From NCBI RefSeq assembly GCF_010728925.1, contig NZ_AP022608.1:2232001-2296000 (forward strand): a stretch of 64,000 nucleotides of DNA. Direction: 5' to 3'. This document shows positions 34,434-43,751 of this stretch, in pieces (positions within the stretch are counted from its first letter, which is position 1; every line of letters begins with the position of its first letter). The translations under genes and the position numbers were made by a program. Origin of the DNA: Mycolicibacterium gadium. Lineage in GTDB: Bacteria > Actinomycetota > Actinomycetes > Mycobacteriales > Mycobacteriaceae. The notes beneath the pieces were generated by a model, which saw nothing but the letters and a program-made list of their open reading frames with translations, was not told the DNA's origin and made no database searches.

Positions 34434-35282
34434 ATGCCTAGTTTTCATCGCCGAGTAAGAAGCATCGACCTTGCCGGTCAGGTGGTCGTCATAACCGGAG
34501 CGGGTAGCGGCATCGGCCGTGAACTGGCACTGCTGTGCGCGCAGCGCGGTGCCCTCCTGGCACTCTGTGACATCAATGGTGTGGGGGTGTCCCGCACCGC
34601 CGAGGAGGCCCACGAGCACGGCGCCCAGGTGTTGATGTCGCAAATAGATGTGTCCGACGCGGACGCGATGCGCCGCTTTGCGCAGGCCACGTTCGACCGG
34701 TTCGGTCGAGTCGACCTGTTGGTCAACAACGCCGGCGTCGCAGTCGTCGGCGGATTTCTCGAAACCAACCGCAAGGATTGGCAGTGGCTCATCGACATCA
34801 ACCTGATGGGTGTGGTGCACGGCTGCGAGGCGTTCCTGCCCGCCATGGTCCGGTCCGGCCGCGGTGGTCACATCGTCAACCTGTCCTCGGCCGCGGGACT
34901 GCTGGCCAACCCGCAGCTAAGCGCCTACAGTGCAACGAAATTCGCTGTGCTGGGGTTATCTGAGGCGCTGCGCATGGAGATGAAGCCGTATGGAATCGGC
35001 GTTACAGCGGTGTGCCCCGGCATCATCGACACCGCGATTACGCAAGACAGCCCCATCCGCAGCGGCGGTGACACCGACGAACGGCGCAAACGCCTCATGT
35101 CCGTGTACCGCAAGCGCGGATACACAGCAAATCGCGCCGCGCACAACATCCTTCGCGCAGTTCAGCGCAACCGTGCGGTCGCGCCGGTCGCAGCGGAGGC
35201 GCACCTGATGTATGCGCTGTCGCGTGCCACCCCGCCACTGGCTCGTTGGTTGGCCGCGCGTTTAGCCGATCTGTCGAAGTGA
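34434..35282 (+). CDS. SDR family oxidoreductase
   Basis: A 282-aa classical short-chain dehydrogenase. Cofactor motif TGAGSGIG (about 22-29), D in SQIDVSDAD (about 72), NNAGVAVVGG (about 99-108), catalytic Ser in NLSSAAG and YSATK (Tyr about 165). C-terminal extension after residue 230 (RRKRLMSVYRKRGYTANRAAHNIL) is of the type found in mycobacterial SDRs paired with alpha/beta hydrolases. Substrate unknown. 23 bp before a second SDR. Confidence 0.88.
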   Translation: MPSFHRRVRSIDLAGQVVVITGAGSGIGRELALLCAQRGALLALCDINGVGVSRTAEEAHEHGAQVLMSQIDVSDADAMRRFAQATFDRFGRVDLLVNNAGVAVVGGFLETNRKDWQWLIDINLMGVVHGCEAFLPAMVRSGRGGHIVNLSSAAGLLANPQLSAYSATKFAVLGLSEALRMEMKPYGIGVTAVCPGIIDTAITQDSPIRSGGDTDERRKRLMSVYRKRGYTANRAAHNILRAVQRNRAVAPVAAEAHLMYALSRATPPLARWLAARLADLSK

Positions 35283-35305
35283 CATGACGAAATTGAGGTG
35301 TTGAG

Positions 35306-36100
35306 ATGCGACTTGAGGGTCGACGCGTATTGGTCACCGGCGCCACCGGAGGGATAGGTGAGGCAATCGCACGCGATCTGGCAGCGCGCGGGTGTGTGCT
35401 TACGGTAACGGGTCGCCGAGAACCAGAACTTCAACGATTGGTCGGCGAACTCGGTGTGTCCGCCCGCGGGTTGACCGCCGATCTCACGAAGATCGACGAC
35501 GTGCACGATCTCATGGTCGAGGCGGCTCCGGTGGACGTACTCGTGGCGAATGCCGGCATCGGAATACCCGAAGATCTCGGGATGCTGACCGATGCGGAGA
35601 TCGAGCAGGCGATCCGCGTGAACCTACTGGCCCCTATGATGCTGGCACGGGCAGCGTTGGCTCCCATGCAAATTCGCGGCCAGGGTCACATCGTATTGAT
35701 CTCCTCGGGAGCCGGACTGGTCGCGACGCCGGGAAACGGCACTGTGTACACCGCCACCAAATGGGGCCTGCGCGGCCTCGGGCTGGCACTGCGACAGGAA
35801 CTGCACGGCACGGGGATCGGTGTCTCGACGATCTTTCCCGGACCCATCCGAAATGCCGGAATGTTGGCAGACACCGGCGTCGCTCTCCCCCGTGCATTCG
35901 GTACGAGTTCTCCTGAGGACGTGGCGAAGGCAGTGGCGAGGGCGATCGAGCAGGACCGGCCCGAAACGACGGTCGCATCGGCCGGTCTTCGCATGTTGGT
36001 GGGGTTTGGCGCGGTCGCGCCGGTACTGATAGGCGAACTCGCCCGCTTGGCTGGAGCCGGACGCGTCCGCGAGGCGATACTCGACCGCGCCCAGCCCTAG
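35306..36100 (+). CDS. SDR family oxidoreductase
   Basis: A 264-aa classical SDR: TGATGGIG (about 12-19), LTADLTKIDD (about 55-64), ANAGIG (about 82-87), ISSGAG (about 130-135), YTATK (about 149-153). The N-terminal RRVLVTGATGGIGEAIARDLAARGC is standard. It follows another SDR in the same direction by 23 bp, probably one transcript. Substrate unknown. Confidence 0.88.
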   Translation: MRLEGRRVLVTGATGGIGEAIARDLAARGCVLTVTGRREPELQRLVGELGVSARGLTADLTKIDDVHDLMVEAAPVDVLVANAGIGIPEDLGMLTDAEIEQAIRVNLLAPMMLARAALAPMQIRGQGHIVLISSGAGLVATPGNGTVYTATKWGLRGLGLALRQELHGTGIGVSTIFPGPIRNAGMLADTGVALPRAFGTSSPEDVAKAVARAIEQDRPETTVASAGLRMLVGFGAVAPVLIGELARLAGAGRVREAILDRAQP

Positions 36101-36112
36101 CAGCGACGGGTG

Positions 36113-37459
36113 TCAGCCGGCACCAAGCAGACCGTTGCCTGTCGCCGTGCCGTTTTCGCGGTCGGCGACTGCCGGCGCCGATGCGCCGGACGCGACGGTG
36201 ACGAGGTCCGCCAGCGCCAGCGCGGTGCGCAACTCGAGGGTGCGCTTCTCCAGTGGCCTGCCCAGGATTTCCTCGGCCTGACGGATGCGGTAGGCGACGG
36301 TGTTCTCGTGAACGTGTAGTCGCTTTGCGGTTCGCCCCCGACTGCAGTTCTCGTCGAGGTAGGCCCGCAACGTCGCGGCGAGACGGCGGGTGGTTTCGTC
36401 ATCGGAGGACAGCGGCCCTAGTTCGCGTCGCACAAACACGGAAGCCTGCTCGAAATCGACTGTGGCGATGGCGGATAGAGAGACGTTGTGGTAACGGGTG
36501 ACACTGCCCACGGGACGACCGGCCAGCACGGCGACACGCTGCGCCTCGCGCGCCTCGCAATGGCTCGTGCGAAAGCCGGCGAGGCCGCGCGCCGGTTCGC
36601 CGACCGCGACCCGGACGCCGGGCGCACTCGCGGTCCGAAACCTCAACTCGTCGAGCACTTTCGAGGGGACGTCGCTATGGGAGCTGATCCACGCGGCTAA
36701 CGACAAGATGCCCAACGGCTGAATGAGCGGTTTCTGATTGCCGACCGTAGCGGCGAGGTCCCGGATCGCGGCTTCGAGCATCGCCTGGGTGTCACGCCCT
36801 TCTTCGTGGGAGTCGAGCCAGGCGATGGCCGCGACATGGACGCGGCCGACCTCGTGGCGAAGGCGGCGAGTCGCGACATCGGCGTCGACTGGTTGGCCGG
36901 CGAGGATGGCACTGATGGTCTCGGCCTGACTGGCCGCGGTGCTGCGTATCCATCGTTCACGCTCAGCGGTGTACACCTCCTCGACGAGGCACAGCGCGGT
37001 GTCCACGTACGCGAACATCCACGCCGAGCACAACTCGGTGGCCAGCTTGAGGTCTCCGGCGTTCCGCGCGTGAGAGCCCAGGATCGCATTGACCTGCTCA
37101 GACGTCGCCGCGTGGCCGAGCCGGTAACTGCGCAACAATGTGGTGAGCGATATGCCGCGTTGCGCACCATCCTGCGCATAGGCCAGGGTCGGCGAACCGA
37201 GCCGAGCCGCCGCGACCGGGTCAGCCCCGGCCAGCAATACTTCGGCGAAGTCGCGAATGCTCGCTTCTGTGCTGGCGCGATTCACTTCGAGTGCCTGGGG
37301 GCTGGCGAGCAGTTCGGGCAATCGTTCGCTCGTGTAGGTGTTGACCGCCGCGGCCAACTCGGCGGCGCGCTGCATCATTTCGGCGGCTGCGGGACGCAGT
37401 ACCGCTGACCACACGCGGCGGTGGTCGTCACTGGCGGCGCCTGCCCAGTCGGGCTCCAT
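36113..37459 (-). CDS. PucR/CdaR-type transcriptional regulator
   Basis: A protein of about 448 aa with a helical N-terminal sensing region (about 20-200), a middle GGDEF-like degenerate domain (VHVAAIAWLDSHEEG) and a C-terminal PucR HTH (about 375-430; ENCSRGRTAKRLHVHENTVAYRIRQAEEILG). These activators are common next to lipid genes in mycobacteria. It is divergent from the wax ester synthase gene, so it may control the 37576-41330 unit. The start is uncertain: ATG 37459 is used, but GTG 37540 is in frame. Confidence 0.85.
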   Translation of the reverse strand: MEPDWAGAASDDHRRVWSAVLRPAAAEMMQRAAELAAAVNTYTSERLPELLASPQALEVNRASTEASIRDFAEVLLAGADPVAAARLGSPTLAYAQDGAQRGISLTTLLRSYRLGHAATSEQVNAILGSHARNAGDLKLATELCSAWMFAYVDTALCLVEEVYTAERERWIRSTAASQAETISAILAGQPVDADVATRRLRHEVGRVHVAAIAWLDSHEEGRDTQAMLEAAIRDLAATVGNQKPLIQPLGILSLAAWISSHSDVPSKVLDELRFRTASAPGVRVAVGEPARGLAGFRTSHCEAREAQRVAVLAGRPVGSVTRYHNVSLSAIATVDFEQASVFVRRELGPLSSDDETTRRLAATLRAYLDENCSRGRTAKRLHVHENTVAYRIRQAEEILGRPLEKRTLELRTALALADLVTVASGASAPAVADRENGTATGNGLLGAG

Positions 37460-37575
37460 GCAGGGCACGCTATCGCCGCGCCGTAGTGGTAGTGCGGATA
37501 TTGGACAACCGCGCGGAGCGACGTTGGCGGTTTCAGACAAGCGGTGGGCAGACGCGACGCGCGACCATTTCTGGC

Positions 37576-39090
37576 ATGAGACAACTGACCAGCCTCGATG
37601 CCCAGTTCCTGGCCATGGAGAACGACCGCGTTCAAGGGCACGTCAGCGTGCTCGGGATCTACGACCCCCAGACCGCCGCGGGCCGACCGCTCGATGCCGC
37701 GCGTGTCCGTGAACTGATCAGCGACCGTCTACACCTACTGCCGACCTTCCGGTGGCGCCTCGCCCAGGTGCCGTTCTCACTCGACTACCCCTATTGGGTG
37801 GATGACGGCACCTTCGACGTCGAGTACCACGTGCGCGAGCTCGCGTTGCCTTCGCCCGGTGACCAGCGACAACTCGCAGAACAGGTGGCCCGGATCATCG
37901 GTCGCCAGCTCGACCGGTCACGCCCGCTATGGGAGGTGTACGTGATCCACGGCCTCGAAGACGGCGGCGTCGCCGTGCTGACGAAGATGCACCACGCCGC
38001 CGTCGACGGAGTATCCGGTGCCGAGGTGATGAGCATCCTCCTCGACGACACCACTGGCAGAGACGTGCAACCCGCCCGCACGGTTGCCGCTGAAGCCTTT
38101 CCGTCAGAGATGGAAATGTTCGGCCGCGGTCTGGTCGGACTGATGAGCCAGCCGTTGCGGGTGATGCGTGCCGGGCCAACGGCGCTGCCCCATCTCGACG
38201 ACGTGCCGACGATCAGGCACCTGCCCGGCGTCAAGGCGATCGCACGTAGCAGCCGCCTGATCCGCAGGTCTCTCCGCCACGGTGCGGGCAAAGCCCCGCA
38301 CGGCACCGACATCTCAGCGCCTCAGACCCGTTTCCAGGCACGCGTCTCGCCACACCGACGCGTCGCATTCGGCTCGTTGTCACTGACCACGGTCAAGGCG
38401 ATCAAGAACACGTTCGGTTGCACAGTCAACGACGTGGTGATGGCCATCTGCACGGCCGGCCTTCGCACATGGTTGGACGAGCGTGGCGAGCTTCCCGCCG
38501 AACCGCTCGCCGGCTTTGTTCCGATGTCTGTCCGTACGCCCGAACAGAAAGGAACGTTCGGTAACCGGGTTTCGGTGATGCTCACCGAGCTGCCGACCGA
38601 TATCGCCGATCCGGTCGAGCGGCTGCGCCGAATCAACGACGCGATGCGTTCCGCCAAGGAGCGTCAACGCGCGCTGCCGGCGTCGCTGTTGCAGGACGCC
38701 AATCACTTCATTCCGCCCGCGCTCTTCGCTCAGGCAGCCCGCGCCACATCCCGGCTGGCGGGCGTGCGCGGCCTGAGGCAGCCCGCCAACGTGATGATCT
38801 CGAACGTCCCCGGGCCGGGGACCCCCCTGTATCTCGGCGGGGCGCGTCAACGCGCCCAGTTCCCGGTTTCCGGTGTGCTGGACGGAATCGGCATCAACAT
38901 CACCGTGATGAGTTACGAGGACTCACTCGAATTCGGGATCGTCGTCGACCGCGAGGTGCTCGACGATCCATGGTCGATCTTCGATGCGATGCGTGCCGGC
39001 ATGGACGAGCTGCACCGGGCGGCCGACGCCCACGCTTCCGAAACCCCGATTGGCCGCGCGCCCGTGAACCGAAGGAGGACCACGTCATGA
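37576..39090 (+). CDS. Wax ester synthase/diacylglycerol acyltransferase
   Basis: A 504-aa WS/DGAT protein that would esterify acyl-CoA to diacylglycerol or long-chain alcohols, making storage triacylglycerol or wax. The active-site motif HHAAVDG (about 138-144) and the N-terminal LTSLDAQFLAMEN are intact, as is the C-terminal ANVMISNVPGPGTPLYLGGA region. Length is about 460-500 aa in the family. Coupled by ATGA overlap to an acyl-CoA ligase, which would supply its acyl-CoA. Storage TAG synthesis (tgs1) is also a dormancy trait in M. tuberculosis; no DosR-like box was noticed here. Confidence 0.92.
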   Translation: MRQLTSLDAQFLAMENDRVQGHVSVLGIYDPQTAAGRPLDAARVRELISDRLHLLPTFRWRLAQVPFSLDYPYWVDDGTFDVEYHVRELALPSPGDQRQLAEQVARIIGRQLDRSRPLWEVYVIHGLEDGGVAVLTKMHHAAVDGVSGAEVMSILLDDTTGRDVQPARTVAAEAFPSEMEMFGRGLVGLMSQPLRVMRAGPTALPHLDDVPTIRHLPGVKAIARSSRLIRRSLRHGAGKAPHGTDISAPQTRFQARVSPHRRVAFGSLSLTTVKAIKNTFGCTVNDVVMAICTAGLRTWLDERGELPAEPLAGFVPMSVRTPEQKGTFGNRVSVMLTELPTDIADPVERLRRINDAMRSAKERQRALPASLLQDANHFIPPALFAQAARATSRLAGVRGLRQPANVMISNVPGPGTPLYLGGARQRAQFPVSGVLDGIGINITVMSYEDSLEFGIVVDREVLDDPWSIFDAMRAGMDELHRAADAHASETPIGRAPVNRRRTTS

Positions 39091-40703
39091 CGACAAACAT
39101 GCCCTGCGGAACCAGCATGGACGACTATCAGCTCACTCTGACGAGCATCGTCGAGCGGGCGGAGCGATTCCATGCCGATCAGGAAGTCATCTCGCGGCGG
39201 CCGTCGGGAGCGGTCTCCCGCACCACTTTTGGTGCGTGTGCCCGTCGGGCCCGATACCTGGCGAGCGCGCTGGCGGGTCTCGGAATCGGAAAGGGCGATC
39301 GGGTCGCCACCCTGCTGTGGAATCAGAGCGAACACCTCGAGGTGTACTTCGCGGTCCCGGCGATGGGTGCGGTTGTCCATACCCTCAACCCGCGACTGTT
39401 TCCTGAGGAGCTCGCGTTCATCGTCAGCGATGCCCAAGACAGTGTGATCATTGTCGACGAGTCACTTCTGGAGGTATTCCAAAGCTTCTCCACCGGAAGC
39501 GAATTCAGTCACGTCATCGTCGTCGCACACACCGGACTAGTCCCACCCGGCATGCTGGACTACGAGTCCATGGTGACCGACGCGCAACCGCTCGGCTGGC
39601 CCGTGCTCGACGAAGATCTCGCCGCGGCGATGTGTTACACATCCGGGACCACCGGGCGACCCAAAGGTGTCGTGTACTCCCACCGGGCGCTCGTGTTGCA
39701 CTCACTCGTCGCGGCACTGCCCGACCAGCTGGCGGTATCGGCAAGAGACACAGTCCTTCCCGTCGTACCCATGTTCCACGCCAATGCCTGGGGCCTGCCA
39801 TATGCCGCCGCATTGGCCGGCGCGCGCCTGGTACTGCCCGGCCCGCGCCTGGACCCCGAGAGCGTGCTCGACCTGTGCGCAGATGAGCACGTGACCATGA
39901 CGGCAGGCGTTCCCACCGTGTGGATGGGCATGCTGGCCGCACTTGATGCCGAACCCGACCGATGGGAACTGTCCGAACTGGATCGGTTGATCGTCGGTGG
40001 CGCCGCTGTGCCGCGGTCGATGTTCGAGGGGTTCGACAGGCACGGCCTGACCGTCGTTCAGGCGTGGGGAATGACCGAGACCGCACCGCTGGGCGCAGTC
40101 TGCCGTCAGCCCGCACGCCTGGACGATGGCGGCCGCGACGAGCAGTACGGCTACCGCATCAGGCAGGGCGTCGCGAGCCCGTTTTTCGACGTCCGTGCTC
40201 GTGATGACAACGGCCAGATCATCGCCTGGGACGACGCCGCGATGGGCGAACTCGAGGTGCGCGGCCCGTGGGTGGCGGCGAGCTACCACGGCGGCCGAGG
40301 TGCGGACAGCTTCACTCCGGACGGTTGGTTCAAGACCGGCGATGTGGTCCGTATCGACGCATACGGTTGTATCCGGATCTGTGACCGCTCAAAGGATCTC
40401 GTGAAGTCCGGCGGCGAGTGGATTTCTTCTGTTGACCTGGAGAACCAGCTCATGTCCCATCCGGCCGTGGCACAGGCCGCGGTGATCGCCGTCCCCGACG
40501 ACCGGTGGGGCGAGCGCCCGCTGGCGGTCGTGTCGCTTCGAGAGGGCGCCGCGGCATCGGCGGAAGAACTTCGTGAGCACCTCGCCCAGGATTTCGCCAA
40601 GTGGCAGCTGCCCGACCGCTTCGAGTTCATGGGAGCCCTTCCGTGCACGGCCACGGGCAAGTTCAAGAAAGCCGAATTGCGAAACCTCTTCGTACCAGCC
40701 TGA
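39087..40703 (+). CDS. Long/medium-chain acyl-CoA ligase (FadD type)
   Basis: A 538-aa adenylate-forming ligase: YTSGTTGRPKGVVYSH (about 177-192), QAWGMTETAPL (about 325-335), GWFKTGDV (about 412-419), DRSKDLVKSGGEWIS (about 432-446) and the C-terminal Lys in TGKFKKAEL. It resembles fadD-type medium/long-chain ligases. AAGGAGG lies 8 nt upstream of ATG 39087, inside the WS/DGAT gene, whose stop it overlaps. Presumably it supplies acyl-CoA to that acyltransferase. Confidence 0.9.
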   Translation: MTTNMPCGTSMDDYQLTLTSIVERAERFHADQEVISRRPSGAVSRTTFGACARRARYLASALAGLGIGKGDRVATLLWNQSEHLEVYFAVPAMGAVVHTLNPRLFPEELAFIVSDAQDSVIIVDESLLEVFQSFSTGSEFSHVIVVAHTGLVPPGMLDYESMVTDAQPLGWPVLDEDLAAAMCYTSGTTGRPKGVVYSHRALVLHSLVAALPDQLAVSARDTVLPVVPMFHANAWGLPYAAALAGARLVLPGPRLDPESVLDLCADEHVTMTAGVPTVWMGMLAALDAEPDRWELSELDRLIVGGAAVPRSMFEGFDRHGLTVVQAWGMTETAPLGAVCRQPARLDDGGRDEQYGYRIRQGVASPFFDVRARDDNGQIIAWDDAAMGELEVRGPWVAASYHGGRGADSFTPDGWFKTGDVVRIDAYGCIRICDRSKDLVKSGGEWISSVDLENQLMSHPAVAQAAVIAVPDDRWGERPLAVVSLREGAAASAEELREHLAQDFAKWQLPDRFEFMGALPCTATGKFKKAELRNLFVPA

Positions 40704-40730
40704 CCTACAACCCTCTGAAAGGAAACCGAA

Positions 40731-41330
40731 ATGACCCGCTTCGACATCACCCAGACAAACCGCGCCGTGGAACGTCTGATCGAGACGACGGACAACCCGC
40801 GCCATCTGTATCTGCTGCACGCCTACAACCGCCATCGCTACCTGGAGATGGCCGGTCGATACGAAGAGATCTTCGCGCCGGACATGACCGTCGAGAAGCC
40901 CGTGTACCACTTCAACATGCTCGGCAAGTGCCTCACGGTCGAGGGTGCCCAGGCAGTGAAGTCGCTGTACAGCGCGTGGGCGGACACCGCCCAGTGCATC
41001 TTCTACGCCGACGACGAGAAGCTGGCGATCAGCGACACGATGATCGTGTCGACGTCGATCATCTACCAGCAGACCCCGGGGGTCGTGCTGGCGGCCGAGG
41101 GAGCACCCGTCGACCCGAACGCCACATATCTGGTGAAGACCGCCGAGCACATGATCTGGCCCTACGACGATCGTGGCCGACTGGTCGGCGAGGACGTCTG
41201 GGAGTACGACGAGACGGCGCGCGAGTTCATCGAACTCGATCCCATCGACGTCCTCACGGTCCAACAGTCCGCGAAATTGCTCGACCCGTTGATCAAGCCG
41301 TTGCCGGCGGACAATCCGTTCATTCGTTAG
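40731..41330 (+). CDS. NTF2-like/SnoaL-fold protein
   Basis: A 199-aa protein with the cone-shaped NTF2 fold pattern (YLLHAYNRHRYLEMAGRYEEIFAPDMTVEKPVYH). Members may be enzymes (ketosteroid isomerase-like) or binding proteins. AAAGGAAA lies 6 nt upstream of the ATG. It follows the acyl-CoA ligase by 27 bp, probably one transcript. No conserved Asp/Tyr pair that would fix an isomerase was identified. Confidence 0.75.
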   Translation: MTRFDITQTNRAVERLIETTDNPRHLYLLHAYNRHRYLEMAGRYEEIFAPDMTVEKPVYHFNMLGKCLTVEGAQAVKSLYSAWADTAQCIFYADDEKLAISDTMIVSTSIIYQQTPGVVLAAEGAPVDPNATYLVKTAEHMIWPYDDRGRLVGEDVWEYDETAREFIELDPIDVLTVQQSAKLLDPLIKPLPADNPFIR

Positions 41331-41399
41331 TCACCGCCGTCCACCGACGCCGCCTCTACAGTGTCATTACGGGGTAGGGCAACCATGGAAAGGGAAACA

Positions 41400-43739
41400 A
41401 TGCATGAGGGCAAAGACAGCGACGTTGTGGCTCGAAAACTCCCCGGTGGAGAAACGCTGCCCTTCGCGCCTACCCCGTCGGCGAGCATCGCAGGGCGCAC
41501 GCTGCAAGAGTCCACGTACGCGCAACGAGTCGTCCCACGACGGCTAGCGGAAGATGCGCCGAACATCGTCATCGTGCTCATCGACGACGCAGGACCCGGC
41601 CTGCCGACGACTTTCGGCGGCGAGGTCCGTACCGACACCATGGACCGGGTGTGCGCTGACGGTATCTCCTACAACAGGTTTCACACCACCGCGATGTGCT
41701 CGCCAACGCGCGCGTCGCTGCTGACCGGCCGCAACCACCACGAGATCGGCAACGGTCAGATCGCCGAGCTGGCCAACGACTGGGACGGGTACGCGGGCAA
41801 GATCCCGCGCAGCAGCGCGACAGTTGCCGAGGTGCTCAAGCAATACGGGTATGCGACCTCGGCGTTCGGGAAATGGCACAACACACCGGCCGAGGAGACA
41901 ACCGCGGCCGGACCCTTCGAGAACTGGCCCACCGGACTGGGATTCGAGTACTTTTACGGTTTCTTGGCCGGCGAAGCTTCTCAGTACGAGCCGCATCTCG
42001 TGCGCAACACCACAGTCGTCGCGCCGACGAAGACACCCGAAGAGGGTTATCACCTGTCCGAAGATCTGGCCGACGACGCCATCGGCTGGCTGCGGCGGCA
42101 CAAGGCGTTCAACGCCGACAAGCCGTTCTTCATGTACTGGGCCAGCGGCTGTCTGCACGGCCCGCACCACATCATGAAGGAATGGTCGGATAAGTACGCG
42201 GGCAAATTCGACGACGGCTGGGACGCCTACCGCGAGCGAGTCTTCGCGCGGGCCAAGGAGACCGGCTGGATTCCGCAGGACTGCCAGCTCACCGAGCGCG
42301 ATGAGAAGTTGGCCTCGTGGGACAGTATCCCCGACGACGAGAAGCCGTTCCAGCGGCGACTGATGGAGGTGGCCGCGGGCTACGCCGAACACGTCGACGT
42401 CCAGGTAGGGCGCATCGCCGACGAACTCGACGAACTCGGGTACGGCGACAACACCTTGTTCTTCTACATCTGGGGCGACAACGGGTCGTCCGGCGAAGGT
42501 CAGAATGGCACGATCGCTGAGCTCTTGGCGCAGAACGGAATTCCCACGACGGTGCGGCAGCACATCGATGCGCTCGATGAGCTCGGCGGCCTGGACGTGC
42601 TTGGCTCGCCGCTGGTCGACAACCAATATCACGCGGCATGGGCGTGGGCCGGCAGCACACCGTACAAGGGGATGAAGCTGCTCGCATCGCACCTGGGCGG
42701 CACCCGCAACCCGATGGCGATCAAGTGGCCCAAGCAGATTCGGTCCGACGCCGCTCCCCGCGACACTTTCCTGCACTGCAACGACGTCGTTCCGACCATC
42801 TACGACGTGATCGGGATCGAGCCGCCGCTCGTCGTCAACGGCACCCCGCAGATTCCGCTCGCCGGTGCGAGTTTCGCACGCACGCTCACCGACCGAGCCG
42901 CCGACGGCGGCAAGAAGACCCAATACTTCGAGATCATGGGCAGCCGGGCGATTTACCACGACGGCTGGTTGGCTTCCGCGCGCGGACCGCGGCTGCCCTG
43001 GGTGCCCGGCGCGCCCGAGGGCATCGCGACCTGGACACCCGATAACGACCAGTGGGAGCTCTACCACCTGGACGAAGACTGGTCGCAGGCCAACGACCTC
43101 GCCGAACACCACCCCGACAAGCTCATGCAGATGCGGGAGATGTTTGCCATCGAAGCCGCACGGAACTCGGTACTGCCCGTCGGCGGCGGCCTGTGGGTGC
43201 CTGTCTATCACCCGGAGTTACGCATCGCACCGCCCTACCACGAGTGGGAGTTCTCCGGAGACACCGTCCGTATGCCCGAGTTCTGTGCGCCGGCGCTCGG
43301 GAACAAGAACAACACCGTCACGATCGACCTGGACCTACCCGAGAACGCCAACGGCGTGCTCTACGCCCTCGGGGCGGCCGCGGGCGGACTGACGTGCTAT
43401 CTCGACGACGGCTACCTCTGCTACGAGTACAACCTGTTCATCCTGATGCGCACCAAGATTCGGTCCAAGGAGAAGCTGCCTGCGGGCCACACGCCCATCA
43501 CGGTGGACACGCGCTACGCCGAGCAGCGTCCGGCAGGACCGCTCGACGTCACGCTCCGCGTCGGGGACGACACCGTCGCCTCGGGTCAGGTGCCGGTCAG
43601 CGCTCCGCTGTTGTTCACCGCGAACGACTGCCTGGACATCGGCACGTGTCTGGGCTCTCCGGTGTCTTTGGATTACCGTGAGCGCGCTCCGTTCCCCTTC
43701 GAAGGCCACATCAAGCGCGTGCACGTCGCCTATACCTGA
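41400..43739 (+). CDS. Arylsulfatase (AtsD-like)
   Basis: A 779-aa type I sulfatase. The sulfatase signature CSPTRASLLTGR (about 99-110) contains the Cys that becomes formylglycine. Metal ligand region LIDDAGPGLPTTF (about 61-73) and NDVVPTIYDVIG (about 461-472) fit the family. The size and C-terminal beta domain (about 630-779) match M. tuberculosis AtsD (about 787 aa). Hydrolyses sulfate esters; natural substrate unknown. No signal peptide seen. ATG 41400 is favoured by GAAAGGG 6 nt upstream; 41385 is an alternative. It may need a formylglycine-generating enzyme elsewhere. Confidence 0.9.
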   Translation: MHEGKDSDVVARKLPGGETLPFAPTPSASIAGRTLQESTYAQRVVPRRLAEDAPNIVIVLIDDAGPGLPTTFGGEVRTDTMDRVCADGISYNRFHTTAMCSPTRASLLTGRNHHEIGNGQIAELANDWDGYAGKIPRSSATVAEVLKQYGYATSAFGKWHNTPAEETTAAGPFENWPTGLGFEYFYGFLAGEASQYEPHLVRNTTVVAPTKTPEEGYHLSEDLADDAIGWLRRHKAFNADKPFFMYWASGCLHGPHHIMKEWSDKYAGKFDDGWDAYRERVFARAKETGWIPQDCQLTERDEKLASWDSIPDDEKPFQRRLMEVAAGYAEHVDVQVGRIADELDELGYGDNTLFFYIWGDNGSSGEGQNGTIAELLAQNGIPTTVRQHIDALDELGGLDVLGSPLVDNQYHAAWAWAGSTPYKGMKLLASHLGGTRNPMAIKWPKQIRSDAAPRDTFLHCNDVVPTIYDVIGIEPPLVVNGTPQIPLAGASFARTLTDRAADGGKKTQYFEIMGSRAIYHDGWLASARGPRLPWVPGAPEGIATWTPDNDQWELYHLDEDWSQANDLAEHHPDKLMQMREMFAIEAARNSVLPVGGGLWVPVYHPELRIAPPYHEWEFSGDTVRMPEFCAPALGNKNNTVTIDLDLPENANGVLYALGAAAGGLTCYLDDGYLCYEYNLFILMRTKIRSKEKLPAGHTPITVDTRYAEQRPAGPLDVTLRVGDDTVASGQVPVSAPLLFTANDCLDIGTCLGSPVSLDYRERAPFPFEGHIKRVHVAYT

Positions 43740-43751
43740 GATACTGGACAG

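Noticed and set aside
41544..43211. Long open frame (555 codons) antisense to the arylsulfatase
   Set aside because: High-GC codon bias opens antisense frames; its translation is Arg/Val-rich with no recognisable domain, while the sense strand has a clear sulfatase with its active-site motif.
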